38,857 nt of DNA from Methylobacterium sp. (GCF_028290105.1 NZ_JAQGKL010000040.1:1-38857); one strand, 5' to 3'. Shown: positions 8,763 to 17,402, numbered from the stretch's first letter. A program made the numbers and translations. Notes: a model not told the origin generated them from the letters alone.

Positions 8763-9692
8763 TCAGCCGCCTCCTCTCGACGACGCGGCGCCACCGCCCC
8801 CCACTTCACCGAGGAACCGGACGATCCGCGCCTCGGCCCGGCGCGACTCGGGCAGCCCGAGCAGCGGGTAGACGTGCATCAGGCCGGGTTCCTCGTGATA
8901 CGTCAGGGCGGTCCCTTCCGCCTCGGCGCGGGCGGCGAGGCGGCGGGCGTCGGTGACGAGGATGTCGTGGCTGCCGCAGAGGAGGTCGATGGGGGGCAGG
9001 CCCCGGAGGTCGCCGAAGAGGGGGCTGACCCGCGGGTCGGTGGTGGCCCAGGCACCCGCATACCAGCGCCCGAGGGCCTGGACCCCGGGGCGCATCAGCA
9101 TCACGTCCGTGGGCTCGATCCGGCCCTGCGCGGGATCGTCGGTGGCGACGTCGAGCCAGGGCGCGATCAGGACGAGACCGCCGGGGCGGGGGAGCCGCGC
9201 GTCGCGCACCTGCATCGCCAGCGACAGGGCGAGCCCGCCTCCGGCGGAATCGCCCATCAGGGCGACGGGCCCGTGCGCGTCGGCCTCCAGGCAGACCCGG
9301 TAGACCGCCATCGCGAAGGCGCCGATCTCGGCGCACGAACGCTCCGGCGTCAGCGGATAGAGCGGCACGGTGAAGCGCAGGCCCGTGGCCTCCACCATCC
9401 GGGCGATGAAGCGCCAGTGGATGTGGGTGATCGGGCTCGTGTAGGCGCCGCCATGCCAGTAGATCGCCCGCCCCGCCGGCGCCCGTCCGCGCGGCGCCAG
9501 GGTGTAGACCTCGAAGCCGTCGCGGAGTTCCCAGGTCACCGCGAGCCGGCGGCGCTGTGCGCCGCTCGGCCGGGCGGGATGGGGGCGCCGACGGATCGCC
9601 GTTTCGGGGTCGGGATCGTCGTGGGCGAGGTTGCGCCGGCGCCCCGTCAGGCGGATCGCCAGGGCGGCGAGGCGGGCGGGCAGACTCGTCAC
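8763..9692 (-). CDS. Alpha/beta hydrolase, HSL family
   Basis: This 309-residue esterase/lipase-type protein shows the hormone-sensitive-lipase family oxyanion motif HGGAY (80-84), nucleophile S149 in GDSAGG, D243 in GSHDILV and H273 in GLMHVYP. The GTG start at 9692 overlaps the stop of the GMC oxidoreductase gene (GTGA), which implies translational coupling. A far longer open frame continues upstream but overlaps that gene and is a shadow. There is no signal peptide. It may cleave an ester or lactone linked to the GMC product. The substrate cannot be read from the sequence. Confidence 0.85.
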   Translation of the reverse strand: MTSLPARLAALAIRLTGRRRNLAHDDPDPETAIRRRPHPARPSGAQRRRLAVTWELRDGFEVYTLAPRGRAPAGRAIYWHGGAYTSPITHIHWRFIARMVEATGLRFTVPLYPLTPERSCAEIGAFAMAVYRVCLEADAHGPVALMGDSAGGGLALSLAMQVRDARLPRPGGLVLIAPWLDVATDDPAQGRIEPTDVMLMRPGVQALGRWYAGAWATTDPRVSPLFGDLRGLPPIDLLCGSHDILVTDARRLAARAEAEGTALTYHEEPGLMHVYPLLGLPESRRAEARIVRFLGEVGGGGAASSRGGG

Positions 9693-11251
9693 AGCCGCGC
9701 CGCGATGATGTCGCCCACCCGCAGGGCGTTGGCGATGATGGTCAGCGTCGGGTTCACGGCGCCGATGGAGGGAAAGAAGCTCGCATCGGTGACGTAGAGG
9801 TTGTCGATGCCGTGGGCCCGGCAGTCGAGGTCGAGCACGGCGGTGGCGGGGTCTTCGCCGAAGCGCAGGGTGCCGGCCTGGTGCGCGGTGCCGCCGATGG
9901 GCGTGTCCTTGCCGAGGTAGAGCGAGCGGTCGAACAGGTGCGGGTGCACGTCGAGCTTGCCGCAGAGATCGCGCAGCTTGGCCTTCAGCCGGGCATGGCC
10001 CTCCATGTTGCTCTCGGTCAGGTCGAGCCGCACCTGTCCGCGCTCGTAGAAGACCCGGTTCTCCGGACGCGGCAGGTCTTCCGAGGTCAGCCAGAAATCC
10101 AGCGAATGCCTGGCGATCCAGTCGAAGGGCTTTTCCGGAAACCATTGCAGGAAGTCCGGCAGGCCCTCGCCGTGGATCTGCGTGCCGTCGGACTTGCCGA
10201 CCATCTGGATGTGGCCGAGGGGAAAGTCCCAATCGTCCGCGCCGAAGTAGAAGTCGTTGAGCCCCAGCGTCTTCTGGAACTTCGTCGGGTTCGGGGTGCG
10301 CGAGACCGCCAGCACGGTGGCGTTGTTGTGGCGCATGTAGTTGCGCCCGACCTGACCCGAGGCGTTGGCGAGCCCCTGCGGATGCGCGTCGTTGGCCGAG
10401 CGCAGCATCAGCAGGGCGGAGGAAAGCGCGCCGCAGGCCACCACCACGATGTCGCCGGACACCGTCCGGGTCCGGCCCTCGCGCATGAGTTCGACGCTCG
10501 CGATGGCCCGCCCGCTCGGGCCGGTGATCAGGCGCTCGACATAGGCGCCGGTCCAGAGGGTGAGGTTGGGGTGCTGGGCCAGTGCCGGGTCGACGCAGAC
10601 GACCTGCGAATCCGCCTTGCCGTTGGTGAGGCAGGGGTAGCCGTCGAAGGCGTCGCAGCGGATGCAGGCCGAGTGCGGCAGGGGCTTGCCGTCCCGCTCG
10701 TCGAGGAGGATGCCCACCGGCAGGTGAAAGGGCCGGTGGCCCTCGCGCTTCAGCCCGTCGAAGAGTTCCTGGATGCGCGGCTCGTGGGAGACCGGCGGGT
10801 AGGCGTAGGGTTTCGCGGCCGGGGGCTCGGTCGGGTCTTCGCCGCGCAGGCCGTGCACGTGGTAGAGTTCCTCGGCCGCCTGATAGTAGGGCGCGAAGGT
10901 GTCGTACTTCACCGGCCATTCGGGGGCGTCGCCATCGGGATGATGGACGACGTCGAAGTCGCGCTCCCGCAGGCGCAGCAGCACCGAGCCGTAGACCTTG
11001 CTGTTGCCGCCGACATAGTAGTGCAGGCCCGGATGGAAGCCGCGGCCGTCGGCGCCGTACCAGGTCTCGGGCGCCTGGTAGCGGGCATCCACGAACACCG
11101 CTCGGGCGTCCCAGTTCTCGCGCTCGCGCGGCAGGTAGTCGCCGCGCTCCAGGAGCAGCACGCGCTTGCCGGTCTGGGCGAGGCGCCAGGCCATGGTGCC
11201 GCCACCCGGCCCCGAGCCCACGATCACGACGTCGTAATGGTCTGAGCTCAT
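9689..11251 (-). CDS. GMC-family FAD-dependent oxidoreductase
   Basis: The 520-residue flavoprotein has the N-terminal dinucleotide fold DVVIVGSGPGGGTMAWRLA with the acidic residue LLLERG. The GMC C-terminal domain has GGTAHQ (H457) and GAVNPTLTIIANA (N500), the usual active-site His/Asn pair. A Cys-containing segment (CIRCDAFDGYPC) lies mid-protein. The family oxidises alcohols, sugars or sterols. ATG 11251 has AAGGA six bases upstream. An in-frame extension to 11419 would add an Arg-rich leader containing a GAR repeat and is probably noncoding. It is coupled to the hydrolase downstream and divergent from the DoxX/cupin/SMP-30/VOC genes. The electron acceptor and substrate are unknown. Confidence 0.88.
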   Translation of the reverse strand: MSSDHYDVVIVGSGPGGGTMAWRLAQTGKRVLLLERGDYLPRERENWDARAVFVDARYQAPETWYGADGRGFHPGLHYYVGGNSKVYGSVLLRLRERDFDVVHHPDGDAPEWPVKYDTFAPYYQAAEELYHVHGLRGEDPTEPPAAKPYAYPPVSHEPRIQELFDGLKREGHRPFHLPVGILLDERDGKPLPHSACIRCDAFDGYPCLTNGKADSQVVCVDPALAQHPNLTLWTGAYVERLITGPSGRAIASVELMREGRTRTVSGDIVVVACGALSSALLMLRSANDAHPQGLANASGQVGRNYMRHNNATVLAVSRTPNPTKFQKTLGLNDFYFGADDWDFPLGHIQMVGKSDGTQIHGEGLPDFLQWFPEKPFDWIARHSLDFWLTSEDLPRPENRVFYERGQVRLDLTESNMEGHARLKAKLRDLCGKLDVHPHLFDRSLYLGKDTPIGGTAHQAGTLRFGEDPATAVLDLDCRAHGIDNLYVTDASFFPSIGAVNPTLTIIANALRVGDIIAARL

Positions 11252-11314
11252 CGGGTCCTTCGCATCGGGCTCGCGCGGGTCTCGGACGCCAGGACCGTGC
11301 CGCCGCGTGCACGC

Positions 11315-11354
11315 TCTCGCGCCGATACGTCTCGCGCCGGAAGATCTCGCGCCG
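11315..11354. repeat. Triple direct repeat, 15-bp period
   Basis: TCTCGCGCCG occurs at 11315, 11330 and 11345, exactly 15 bp apart, in the 252-bp region between the divergent GMC and DoxX-like genes. This could be a set of operator half-sites. Alternatively it is a coding repeat of an N-terminal extension of the GMC gene, where the minus-strand frame reads a repeated Gly-Ala-Arg. Confidence 0.7.
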
Positions 11355-11362
11355 AAGTGAGG

Positions 11363-11380
11363 CGTTCGACGCTGCGAACG
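11363..11380. promoter_or_regulatory. Inverted repeat in divergent promoter region
   Basis: CGTTCG-ACGCTG-CGAACG forms a perfect dyad with 6-bp arms and a 6-bp spacer, nine bases after the last copy of the triple repeat. Its place between two divergent operons makes it a candidate operator for a shared regulator. No regulator gene is present beside it. Confidence 0.4.
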
Positions 11381-11503
11381 TCTGAACCGGCGCGAGGATG
11401 CCGCGTTCAACCGGCGCACGCATCACGTTCGCTTGCGTAATCATGGCCCGGGCGCCCCGCGATGGCGTCGCTCCCGGGGCACGGATCAGGTCAGGACCGC
11501 CAC

Positions 11504-11998
11504 GTGGCAGAACTCAGCATCGGCATCGCCCTGGCGGTCCGGGTCCTCCTGGTGCTGCTGTTCCTGCCCTTCAGCGCCCTCGACAAGATCCTGAACTTTC
11601 GCGGCGCGGTGGGGCAGGCACGCCAGCGCGTGCCGAGCCCCGGGCTGGCCCGGGCGCTGATCTGCACCGGATTGTTCGTGGAGGTCGTGATGTCGGCGGG
11701 CGTCCTCACGGGCATCGCCGACCGGGCCGCCGCCTTCGTGCTCGCGGGCTATTGCGGCGTCACCGCGCTCCTCTGGAAGCAGTTCTGGCGGCCGGGCGAC
11801 TTCTGGGCGGGGGGCGACAGCCAGGGGCGCGGCCTGTTCTGGGATTTCCTGAAGAACTTCGCGCTGGCCGGCGGTTTCCTCCTCATCACCTTCGGCACGG
11901 GGGCCGACACGGTGCGGCTCTTCCTCGCCGACCCGCTCGCCTCCTCGCAGCCCTACCGCACCGCCCCTTTTCCCGAGATCGCGAGGCCCGTGCCATGA
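11504..11998 (+). CDS. DoxX-like integral membrane protein
   Basis: The 164-residue protein has four hydrophobic segments: an N-terminal LAVRVLLVLLFLPFSALDKI, then ARALICTGLFVEVVMSAGVL, AAFVLAGYCGVTALLW and NFALAGGFLLITFG. This is the DoxX/YphA-like four-helix pattern. GTG 11504 is favoured because TCAGGA lies seven bases upstream; ATG 11462 is in frame but lacks a ribosome binding site. The stop overlaps the next start (ATGA). Family members associate with redox enzymes in membranes, but the function here is unknown. It may be a membrane partner for oxidation by the module's enzymes; that is inference from neighbours only. Confidence 0.75.
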   Translation: MAELSIGIALAVRVLLVLLFLPFSALDKILNFRGAVGQARQRVPSPGLARALICTGLFVEVVMSAGVLTGIADRAAAFVLAGYCGVTALLWKQFWRPGDFWAGGDSQGRGLFWDFLKNFALAGGFLLITFGTGADTVRLFLADPLASSQPYRTAPFPEIARPVP

Positions 11999-12477
11999 CC
12001 GACGCCAAGACCGACGCCAAGACCGACGCAACGACGCCCGAGAAACCCCGCGTCCCCTACTGGCACCTCTGGACCGACGCGGAAGGGGTCAGCCACCAGA
12101 CCCGCTGCGCGCTCACCGAGTTCGACATGAAGTCGATGCAGCCGCCGGCCGATCCGCAATGGCAGGGCGCCAAGACCCATGACGGCGCCACCGTGATGGT
12201 CACGGTGCAGCCGGTCGGCTGGACGGGGGCGTGGCACGAGAACCCGAAGCCGCAATGGATCATACCCCTGTCCGGCCGCTGGTTCGTGGAATCCATGGAC
12301 GGCACCCGCGTCGAGATGGGACCGGGCGAGATCTCCTTCGGCGAGGACCAGAACACCCAGGCCGTGGACGGGCGCCAGGGGCACCTCTCCGGCACCGTCG
12401 GGAGCGAGCCCGCCGTGCTCATGGTGGTGCAGTTCGACCGCCCGCCGACCGTCGCCACCCCGTGCCGGTTCCGCTAG
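11995..12477 (+). CDS. Cupin-domain protein
   Basis: This 160-residue protein starts with three near copies of TDAK and then a single beta-barrel segment with cupin-like motifs (HENPKPQWIIPLSGRW, then MGPGEISFGEDQNTQ). The first motif has a His and a Glu, but the full set of metal ligands is not obvious, so catalysis is uncertain. Its start overlaps the stop of the DoxX-like gene, and the SMP-30 gene begins three bases after its stop. The placement implies a role in the same pathway, perhaps as an isomerase, a dioxygenase or a binding protein. Confidence 0.75.
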   Translation: MTDAKTDAKTDATTPEKPRVPYWHLWTDAEGVSHQTRCALTEFDMKSMQPPADPQWQGAKTHDGATVMVTVQPVGWTGAWHENPKPQWIIPLSGRWFVESMDGTRVEMGPGEISFGEDQNTQAVDGRQGHLSGTVGSEPAVLMVVQFDRPPTVATPCRFR

Positions 12478-12480
12478 CCG

Positions 12481-13383
12481 ATGCCCGGTTTCGAGATCGT
12501 CGATCCGCGCTTTGCCGGTTACATCCTCGGCAATGCCGAACTGGAGGAGATCGCCTCAGGCTTCCGCTGGATCGAGGGGCCGGTCTGGATGGGCGATGCC
12601 GACTGCCTCCTGTTCCAGGATCTGCCGCGCAACCGCACCATGCGCTGGAGCGAGGCGGAGGGGCTCTCGGTCTACCGAGCGCCCTCCGACTACGCCAACG
12701 GCCAGACCCGCGACCGTCAGGGTCGGCTGATCGCCTGTTCGCATCGCGGTCGCTGCCTCACCCGCACCGAGTACGACGGCGCCGTCACCACCCTCGTCAC
12801 GCACCATGCGGGGCGGCGCCTCAACGCCCCCAACGACGTGGTGGTGGCCTCCGACGGCGCGATCTGGTTCACCGACCCGGTCTACGGCATCGCGAACGAC
12901 TACGAGGGCGGCCGCCAGGTCTCCGAGCAGCCCCCGGCGCTCTACCGCCTCGACCCGGAAACGGGCGAGATCCGCGCCATGGCCACCGACTTCGACGGGC
13001 CGAACGGTCTGGCTTTCTCGCCCGACGAGGACAGGCTCTACGTGGCCGAGACCGGCGACCAGACGGGCCCGAACCCGCGCCAGTTCATCCGCGTCTTCGA
13101 CGTCGGCCCCGGCTTCTCCCTCTCGGGCGGAGGGATCTTCCACACCATCGACCCGGGCTATTGCGACGGGATGCGGGTGGACGAGGACGGCAACGTCTGG
13201 AGCAGCGCCGCCGACGGGGTGCATTGCATCGACCCGGCGGGCAACCTGCTGGGCAAGATCCTGGTGCCGCACCGGGTCTCGAACCTCACCTTCGGCGGGC
13301 GCATGAAGAACCGCCTGTTCATCGGCGGCTCGCACACGCTCTACGCGATCTTCCTCGACCGGCGCGGCGTGCAGGCGCCATGA
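12481..13383 (+). CDS. SMP-30/gluconolactonase family protein
   Basis: The 300-residue six-bladed propeller protein is predicted to hydrolyse a lactone. Divalent-metal ligands of the family are visible: E32 in WIEGPVW, N175 in FDGPNGLAFS and D229 in YCDGMRVDEDGN. N118 in NAPNDVVV lies in the substrate and metal site. There is no signal peptide. Together with an upstream-facing GMC oxidoreductase, which can make lactones from sugars, it suggests an oxidation-then-lactone-opening sequence. That link is inference; the true sugar is unknown. Confidence 0.88.
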   Translation: MPGFEIVDPRFAGYILGNAELEEIASGFRWIEGPVWMGDADCLLFQDLPRNRTMRWSEAEGLSVYRAPSDYANGQTRDRQGRLIACSHRGRCLTRTEYDGAVTTLVTHHAGRRLNAPNDVVVASDGAIWFTDPVYGIANDYEGGRQVSEQPPALYRLDPETGEIRAMATDFDGPNGLAFSPDEDRLYVAETGDQTGPNPRQFIRVFDVGPGFSLSGGGIFHTIDPGYCDGMRVDEDGNVWSSAADGVHCIDPAGNLLGKILVPHRVSNLTFGGRMKNRLFIGGSHTLYAIFLDRRGVQAP

Positions 13384-13390
13384 GGACGAC

Positions 13391-14197
13391 GTGATCCGCC
13401 TCGACCGCGTCCGCCTCGTCAGCGCCGATCCCGAGGCCCTGGCACGGTTCTTCACCGCCGCCCTCGGTTTTTCCCGCGAGGCCGCGACGTCACCTGCGCC
13501 CGGAGAGACCGTGGTGCCCCTGCGCCTCGGCGCGCAGGGCATCGACCTCGTCGGACATGCCGCGCCGGGCCGCCCGTATCCGGCCGAGGTTCCGGGCTGG
13601 AGCCCCCTGTTCCAGCACGTCGCCATCGTGGTCTCGGACATGGCCGCCGCCCATGCGAGGCTCCGCGCGATCCCCGGCTGGCGCCCGATCTCCACGGCGG
13701 GGCCCGAGCGCCTGCCGGCTGCCTCGGGGGGCGTCACCGCCTTCAAGTTCCGCGACCCCGAGGGCCATCCCCTCGAATTCCTGGAATTCCCGCCCGGGGG
13801 CGTACCGGACGCCTGGCGCGGTGCGGGGGCGGATCTCTGTCTCGGGCTCGACCATTCGGCGATCTCGGTGGCGGACACGCAGGCCAGCCTCGCCTTCTAC
13901 CGCGGCCTCGGCTTCACGGTCCTGTCGCGCTCCATCAATGCCGGCCCCGAGCAGGCGCGCCTCGACGGCGTACCCGACCCGCAGGTCGCGGTGACGGGTC
14001 TGCGCCCGCCTGGAGCGCCGACGCCGCACCTGGAGCTTCTCTGCTACGCGGGCGCCTTTCCGCGTGCCGGGCTGACCTGCGGCGACCGCGACGTCGCCGC
14101 AACGGTTCTGGTCTTTTCCGGGGTGGAGGAGGGCCCGTCCGATCTCCCGCCGAGAACGTTGCGCGACCCGGACGGACATCGGCTCTGGCTGCCCTAG
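13391..14197 (+). CDS. Two-domain VOC family protein (glyoxalase/extradiol dioxygenase fold)
   Basis: The 268-residue product has two VOC modules (about 1-130 and 145-268). The first ends with FKFRDPEGHPLEFLEF and the second with LRDPDGHRLWLP. The second module opens with LGLDHSAISVADTQASLAFY. Such tandem proteins include extradiol dioxygenases, isomerases and lyases; the exact reaction cannot be read. The start is GTG 13391 with AGGA upstream, seven bases after the SMP-30 stop. It is the last gene of this plus-strand operon. Confidence 0.82.
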   Translation: MIRLDRVRLVSADPEALARFFTAALGFSREAATSPAPGETVVPLRLGAQGIDLVGHAAPGRPYPAEVPGWSPLFQHVAIVVSDMAAAHARLRAIPGWRPISTAGPERLPAASGGVTAFKFRDPEGHPLEFLEFPPGGVPDAWRGAGADLCLGLDHSAISVADTQASLAFYRGLGFTVLSRSINAGPEQARLDGVPDPQVAVTGLRPPGAPTPHLELLCYAGAFPRAGLTCGDRDVAATVLVFSGVEEGPSDLPPRTLRDPDGHRLWLP

Positions 14198-14371
14198 GGT
14201 TCGTTCCGGCCCCATCGTCCCGGCCCAAGCGCGGGACGCTGCCCGAAGCCGAGACACTTTCCGGCGCCGCCCGCAATGGGGCACGCCGGTGTCGAGCCGG
14301 CGCGCTTCGTCGCAGTGCGCCGGCCATCCCCGCACCTTACAAGATTCAAAATACCAGGCCGTGACGTGAAC

Positions 14372-14390
14372 CGCCCCTCAGTGCGGGGCG
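14372..14390 (+). other. Hairpin in leader of the Mo-hydroxylase/Sox operon
   Basis: CGCCCC (14372-14377) and GGGGCG (14385-14390) form a 6-bp stem with a 7-nt loop, about 30 nt before the first start codon of the operon. An A-rich stretch follows. It could affect translation or mark the end of upstream transcription. The 222-bp gap holds nothing else I can assign. Confidence 0.3.
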
Positions 14391-14419
14391 CGCAACGAAA
14401 AAACCAGGGCAGGAACCGC

Positions 14420-14881
14420 ATGATCCGTCTGAACCTGAACGGCGCCATCCGCGAGGTCGAGGCCGAGCCGGATACCCCGCTCCTCTGGGTCATCCGCGAG
14501 CAGGCGGGCCTGACGGGCACGAAATACGGTTGCGGCATCGCCCAATGCGGCGCCTGCACCGTGCATATCGACGGGGCGGCGGTGCGCTCCTGCTCGATGC
14601 CGGTCTCCAGCGTCACGCCGGACCAGAAGATCGTCACCATCGAGGGCTTGGCCAAGGATCGCTCGCACCCGGTCCAGAAGGCCTGGGCCGAACTCGACGT
14701 GCCGCAATGCGGCTTCTGCCAGTCCGGCATGATCATGGCCTCGGCGGCGCTGCTCGCGCAGAATCCGCACCCGAGCGACGCGGAGATCCGCGCCGAGATC
14801 ACCAACATCTGTCGCTGCGGCACCTACGGTCGCGTCCTGGCGGGCATCAAGCTCGCGGCCAATGGCGGCCAGGCCGGCTGA
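14420..14881 (+). CDS. Isoquinoline 1-oxidoreductase-like alpha subunit, [2Fe-2S] protein
   Basis: The 153-residue electron-transfer subunit of a xanthine-dehydrogenase-family molybdenum hydroxylase. It carries both iron-sulfur clusters: plant-type C38, C43, C46 and C58 (YGCGIAQCGACTVH), and the second cluster C97, C100, C131 and C133 (QCGFCQSG, ICRCGTY). AGGAA precedes the ATG by six bases. The partner gene follows after 11 bp. Family members hydroxylate N-heterocycles or oxidise aldehydes. Position at the head of a Sox-like operon is unusual and suggests that electrons pass to the cytochromes encoded downstream. Confidence 0.92.
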   Translation: MIRLNLNGAIREVEAEPDTPLLWVIREQAGLTGTKYGCGIAQCGACTVHIDGAAVRSCSMPVSSVTPDQKIVTIEGLAKDRSHPVQKAWAELDVPQCGFCQSGMIMASAALLAQNPHPSDAEIRAEITNICRCGTYGRVLAGIKLAANGGQAG

Positions 14882-14892
14882 GGAGAGACCCG

Positions 14893-17115
14893 ATGACACA
14901 CGCCTCCCACAAGTCCGCCGCCTCTTCGCCCGCCGCCTCTTCGCCCTCCCGCCGTGCCTTCGTCGCCGGCGTGGTCGCCGCCGCCGGGGGCTTCAGCCTC
15001 GGCTTCCGCGTGCCGTTTTCCGGTGAGGCCGCCGCGCAGGGTGCCGCCGCCACGCTGCCCCCCGAGGTCAATGCCTGGGTGGTGATCAAGCCCGACGAGA
15101 CGGTCGTCATCCGCATCGCCCGCTCCGAGATGGGCCAGGGCACGCTCACGGGTCTCGCCCAGCTGGTCGCCGAGGAACTCGGCTGCGACTGGTCCAAGGT
15201 CGTCACCGAATACCCGACCCCGGGCCAGAACGTCGCGCGCGGCCGGATCTGGGGCGATTTCGGCACCGGCGGCAGCCGTGGCATCCGCGAATCCCAGGAC
15301 TACGTCCGCAAGGGAGGGGCTGCCGCCCGCATCATGCTGGTCGAGGCCGCCGCCAAGGGCTGGGGCGTCGCGCCGGCCGAGTGCCGGGTCGAGAAGGGCG
15401 TGATCACGCATGCCGGCTCGGGCCGGACCACGACCTTCGGCGCGGTGGCGGCAGAGGCCGCCAAGGTCGCGCCGCCCAAGGACATCGTCCTCAAGGACCC
15501 GAAGGACTGGACCATCGCGGGCAAGCCCGTGAAGCGTCTCGACACCGTCGAGAAGACCGACGGCAGCCAGATCTACGGCATCGACCTCAAGCTGCCCGGC
15601 CTGCTCAACGCGGCGATCCGCGACTGCCCGGTCTTCGGCGGCACCGTGAAGAGCTTCGACGCCAAGGCGGTCGCCGGCATGCCCGGCGTGAAGAAGGTCG
15701 TGGCCGTGGGCGATTCCGGTGTGGCCGTGATCGCCGACACGTTCTGGCGCGCCAAGACGGCGGTCGAGGCCCTGCCGATCGTCTGGGACGACGGCCCCAA
15801 CGGAAAGGTCTCGAGCGAGAGCATCGCCGCGATGCTGCGGGAGGGGCTCGACGCGAAGGAGGCCTATGTCGGCAACAAGGGCGGCGACGTCGAAGGCGCG
15901 CTGAAGGGCGCGGCCAAGGTCGTGGAGGCGACCTACGGCGTGCCGTTCCAGAACCATGCCACCATGGAGCCGATGAACGCCACCGTGCGCTGGACGCCGG
16001 AGCGCTGCGAGGCCTGGGCGCCGACCCAGAATGGCGAGGCGGCGCTCGCCGCCGTCGCCGAGGCCGCCGGCCTCTCGGCGGCCAAATGCGACGTCTACAA
16101 GCTCCTGCTCGGCGGCGGCTTCGGCCGGCGCGGCGCCACCCACGACTGGCTGCGCCAGGCCGTGCTGATCGCGCGCGAGATGCCCGGGACCCCGATCAAG
16201 CTGATATGGACCCGCGAAGAGGACATGACCCACGGGCGCTACCACCCGATCACCCAGTGCCGGATGCGTGCCGGCCTCGACGAGGCCGGCAACCTCACCG
16301 GGCTGCACATGCGCATCTCGGGGCAGTCGATCCTGGTGTCGGTAGCCCCGAACCGGATGGTGGACGGCAAGGATCCGGTGGTGTTCCAGGGCGTCAACCC
16401 CGGCGGGCCGGAGGCCGCGATCGGCTACGGGATTCCGAACATCCTGGTCGACCACGCCATGCGCAACCCGCACGTGCCGCCGGGCTTCTGGCGAGGGGTG
16501 AACATGAACCCCAACGCCATCTACCTCGAATGCTTCATGGACGAACTCGCCCATGCGGCGGGGCAGGATCCGTTGGCCTTCCGCCTGAAGCTGATGGACA
16601 AGTTCCCCAAGCACCGGGCCGTGCTGCAGGCGGTGGCCGACAAGGCCGGCTGGGGCTCGAAGCCCCCCGAGGGCGTGCATCGCGGGCTCGCCCAGATGAT
16701 GGGTTTCGGCTCCTACGTGGCGGCGGTGGCCGAGGTCTCGGTGGGTGACGACGGGGCGGTCAAGGTCCACCGCATCGTCGCGGCCACCGACCCCGGCTAC
16801 GCCCTGAACCCGCAGCAGATCGACGCGCAGATCGCGGGTTCCTTCGTCTACGGCCTCTCGGCGGCGCTCTACCAGGAATGCACGGTCAAGGACGGCCGCA
16901 TCGAGCAGACGAACTTCGACACCTATCCGGTGATGCGCCTCGACGGGATGCCGGTGGTGGAGACCATCGTGATGCCGTCCGGCGGCTTCTGGGGCGGGGT
17001 CGGCGAGCCCACCATCGCGGTGGCGGCCCCCGCCGTCCTCAACGCCATCTACGCCGCCACCGGCAAGCGCGTGCGCCAGATGCCCGTGAAGAACACGGAC
17101 CTGCGCCGGGCGTGA
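14893..17115 (+). CDS. Isoquinoline 1-oxidoreductase-like beta subunit, Moco-binding, Tat-exported
   Basis: The 740-residue large subunit has a twin-arginine leader (SRRAFVAGVVAAAGG, then an AAAQGAA cleavage area). Molybdopterin-binding landmarks are SEMGQGTLTGLAQ, GGGFGRRGATHDW and, near the C-terminus, GGVGEPTIAVAAPAV with the probable catalytic Glu. It therefore acts in the periplasm with the Fe-S subunit, probably carried across as a complex. The substrate is not known; IorB relatives act on aldehydes or N-heterocycles. AGGAG upstream of ATG 14893 fixes the start. The stop overlaps the cytochrome gene start (GTGA), so the cytochrome may be its electron acceptor. Confidence 0.92.
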   Translation: MTHASHKSAASSPAASSPSRRAFVAGVVAAAGGFSLGFRVPFSGEAAAQGAAATLPPEVNAWVVIKPDETVVIRIARSEMGQGTLTGLAQLVAEELGCDWSKVVTEYPTPGQNVARGRIWGDFGTGGSRGIRESQDYVRKGGAAARIMLVEAAAKGWGVAPAECRVEKGVITHAGSGRTTTFGAVAAEAAKVAPPKDIVLKDPKDWTIAGKPVKRLDTVEKTDGSQIYGIDLKLPGLLNAAIRDCPVFGGTVKSFDAKAVAGMPGVKKVVAVGDSGVAVIADTFWRAKTAVEALPIVWDDGPNGKVSSESIAAMLREGLDAKEAYVGNKGGDVEGALKGAAKVVEATYGVPFQNHATMEPMNATVRWTPERCEAWAPTQNGEAALAAVAEAAGLSAAKCDVYKLLLGGGFGRRGATHDWLRQAVLIAREMPGTPIKLIWTREEDMTHGRYHPITQCRMRAGLDEAGNLTGLHMRISGQSILVSVAPNRMVDGKDPVVFQGVNPGGPEAAIGYGIPNILVDHAMRNPHVPPGFWRGVNMNPNAIYLECFMDELAHAAGQDPLAFRLKLMDKFPKHRAVLQAVADKAGWGSKPPEGVHRGLAQMMGFGSYVAAVAEVSVGDDGAVKVHRIVAATDPGYALNPQQIDAQIAGSFVYGLSAALYQECTVKDGRIEQTNFDTYPVMRLDGMPVVETIVMPSGGFWGGVGEPTIAVAAPAVLNAIYAATGKRVRQMPVKNTDLRRA

Positions 17116-17402
17116 GGTACATCCCGGCGCTCACGGCTGCCTGGCTCGTCGGTCTGGCGGGCTCCGCCGGGGCGGCGGAGCTTCGCCCGCCCCCGGGAGC
17201 CTCCTCCTGCGCGGGATGCCACGCGCAAGGCGCCGCCATGGGGGCGCTCGACGGGCGCCCGGAGGCGGAGATCGCGGCGGCGCTCGCCGAGTACCGCTCG
17301 GGCGCGCGGCCCGCGAGCGTGATGGGCCGCATCGCCAAGGGATTTTCGGAGAGCGAGTCCCAGGCCATCGCGGCCTATCTCGCCAGCCAGGGGAACCCAT
17401 GA
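17112..17402 (+). CDS. Monohaem cytochrome c, FccA-like
   Basis: The 96-residue periplasmic protein has an N-terminal signal peptide, one haem motif CAGCH and a Met (SVMGRIAKGF) suitable as the distal ligand. It ends with SESESQAIAAYLASQ, a typical class I C-terminal helix. The GTG start overlaps the stop of the Mo-hydroxylase subunit, and its own stop overlaps the next ATG (ATGA). By position it is the haem subunit of flavocytochrome c sulfide dehydrogenase, but it is equally placed to serve the molybdenum hydroxylase. Many aldehyde or isoquinoline-type enzymes use a cytochrome c partner. Confidence 0.85.
   Translation: MRYIPALTAAWLVGLAGSAGAAELRPPPGASSCAGCHAQGAAMGALDGRPEAEIAAALAEYRSGARPASVMGRIAKGFSESESQAIAAYLASQGNP

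Noticed and set aside
8763..11444. 893-codon minus-strand frame joining hydrolase and upstream DNA
   Set aside because: Only the final 309 codons match a family. The rest is out of frame with the well-supported GMC gene, so no fusion is claimed.
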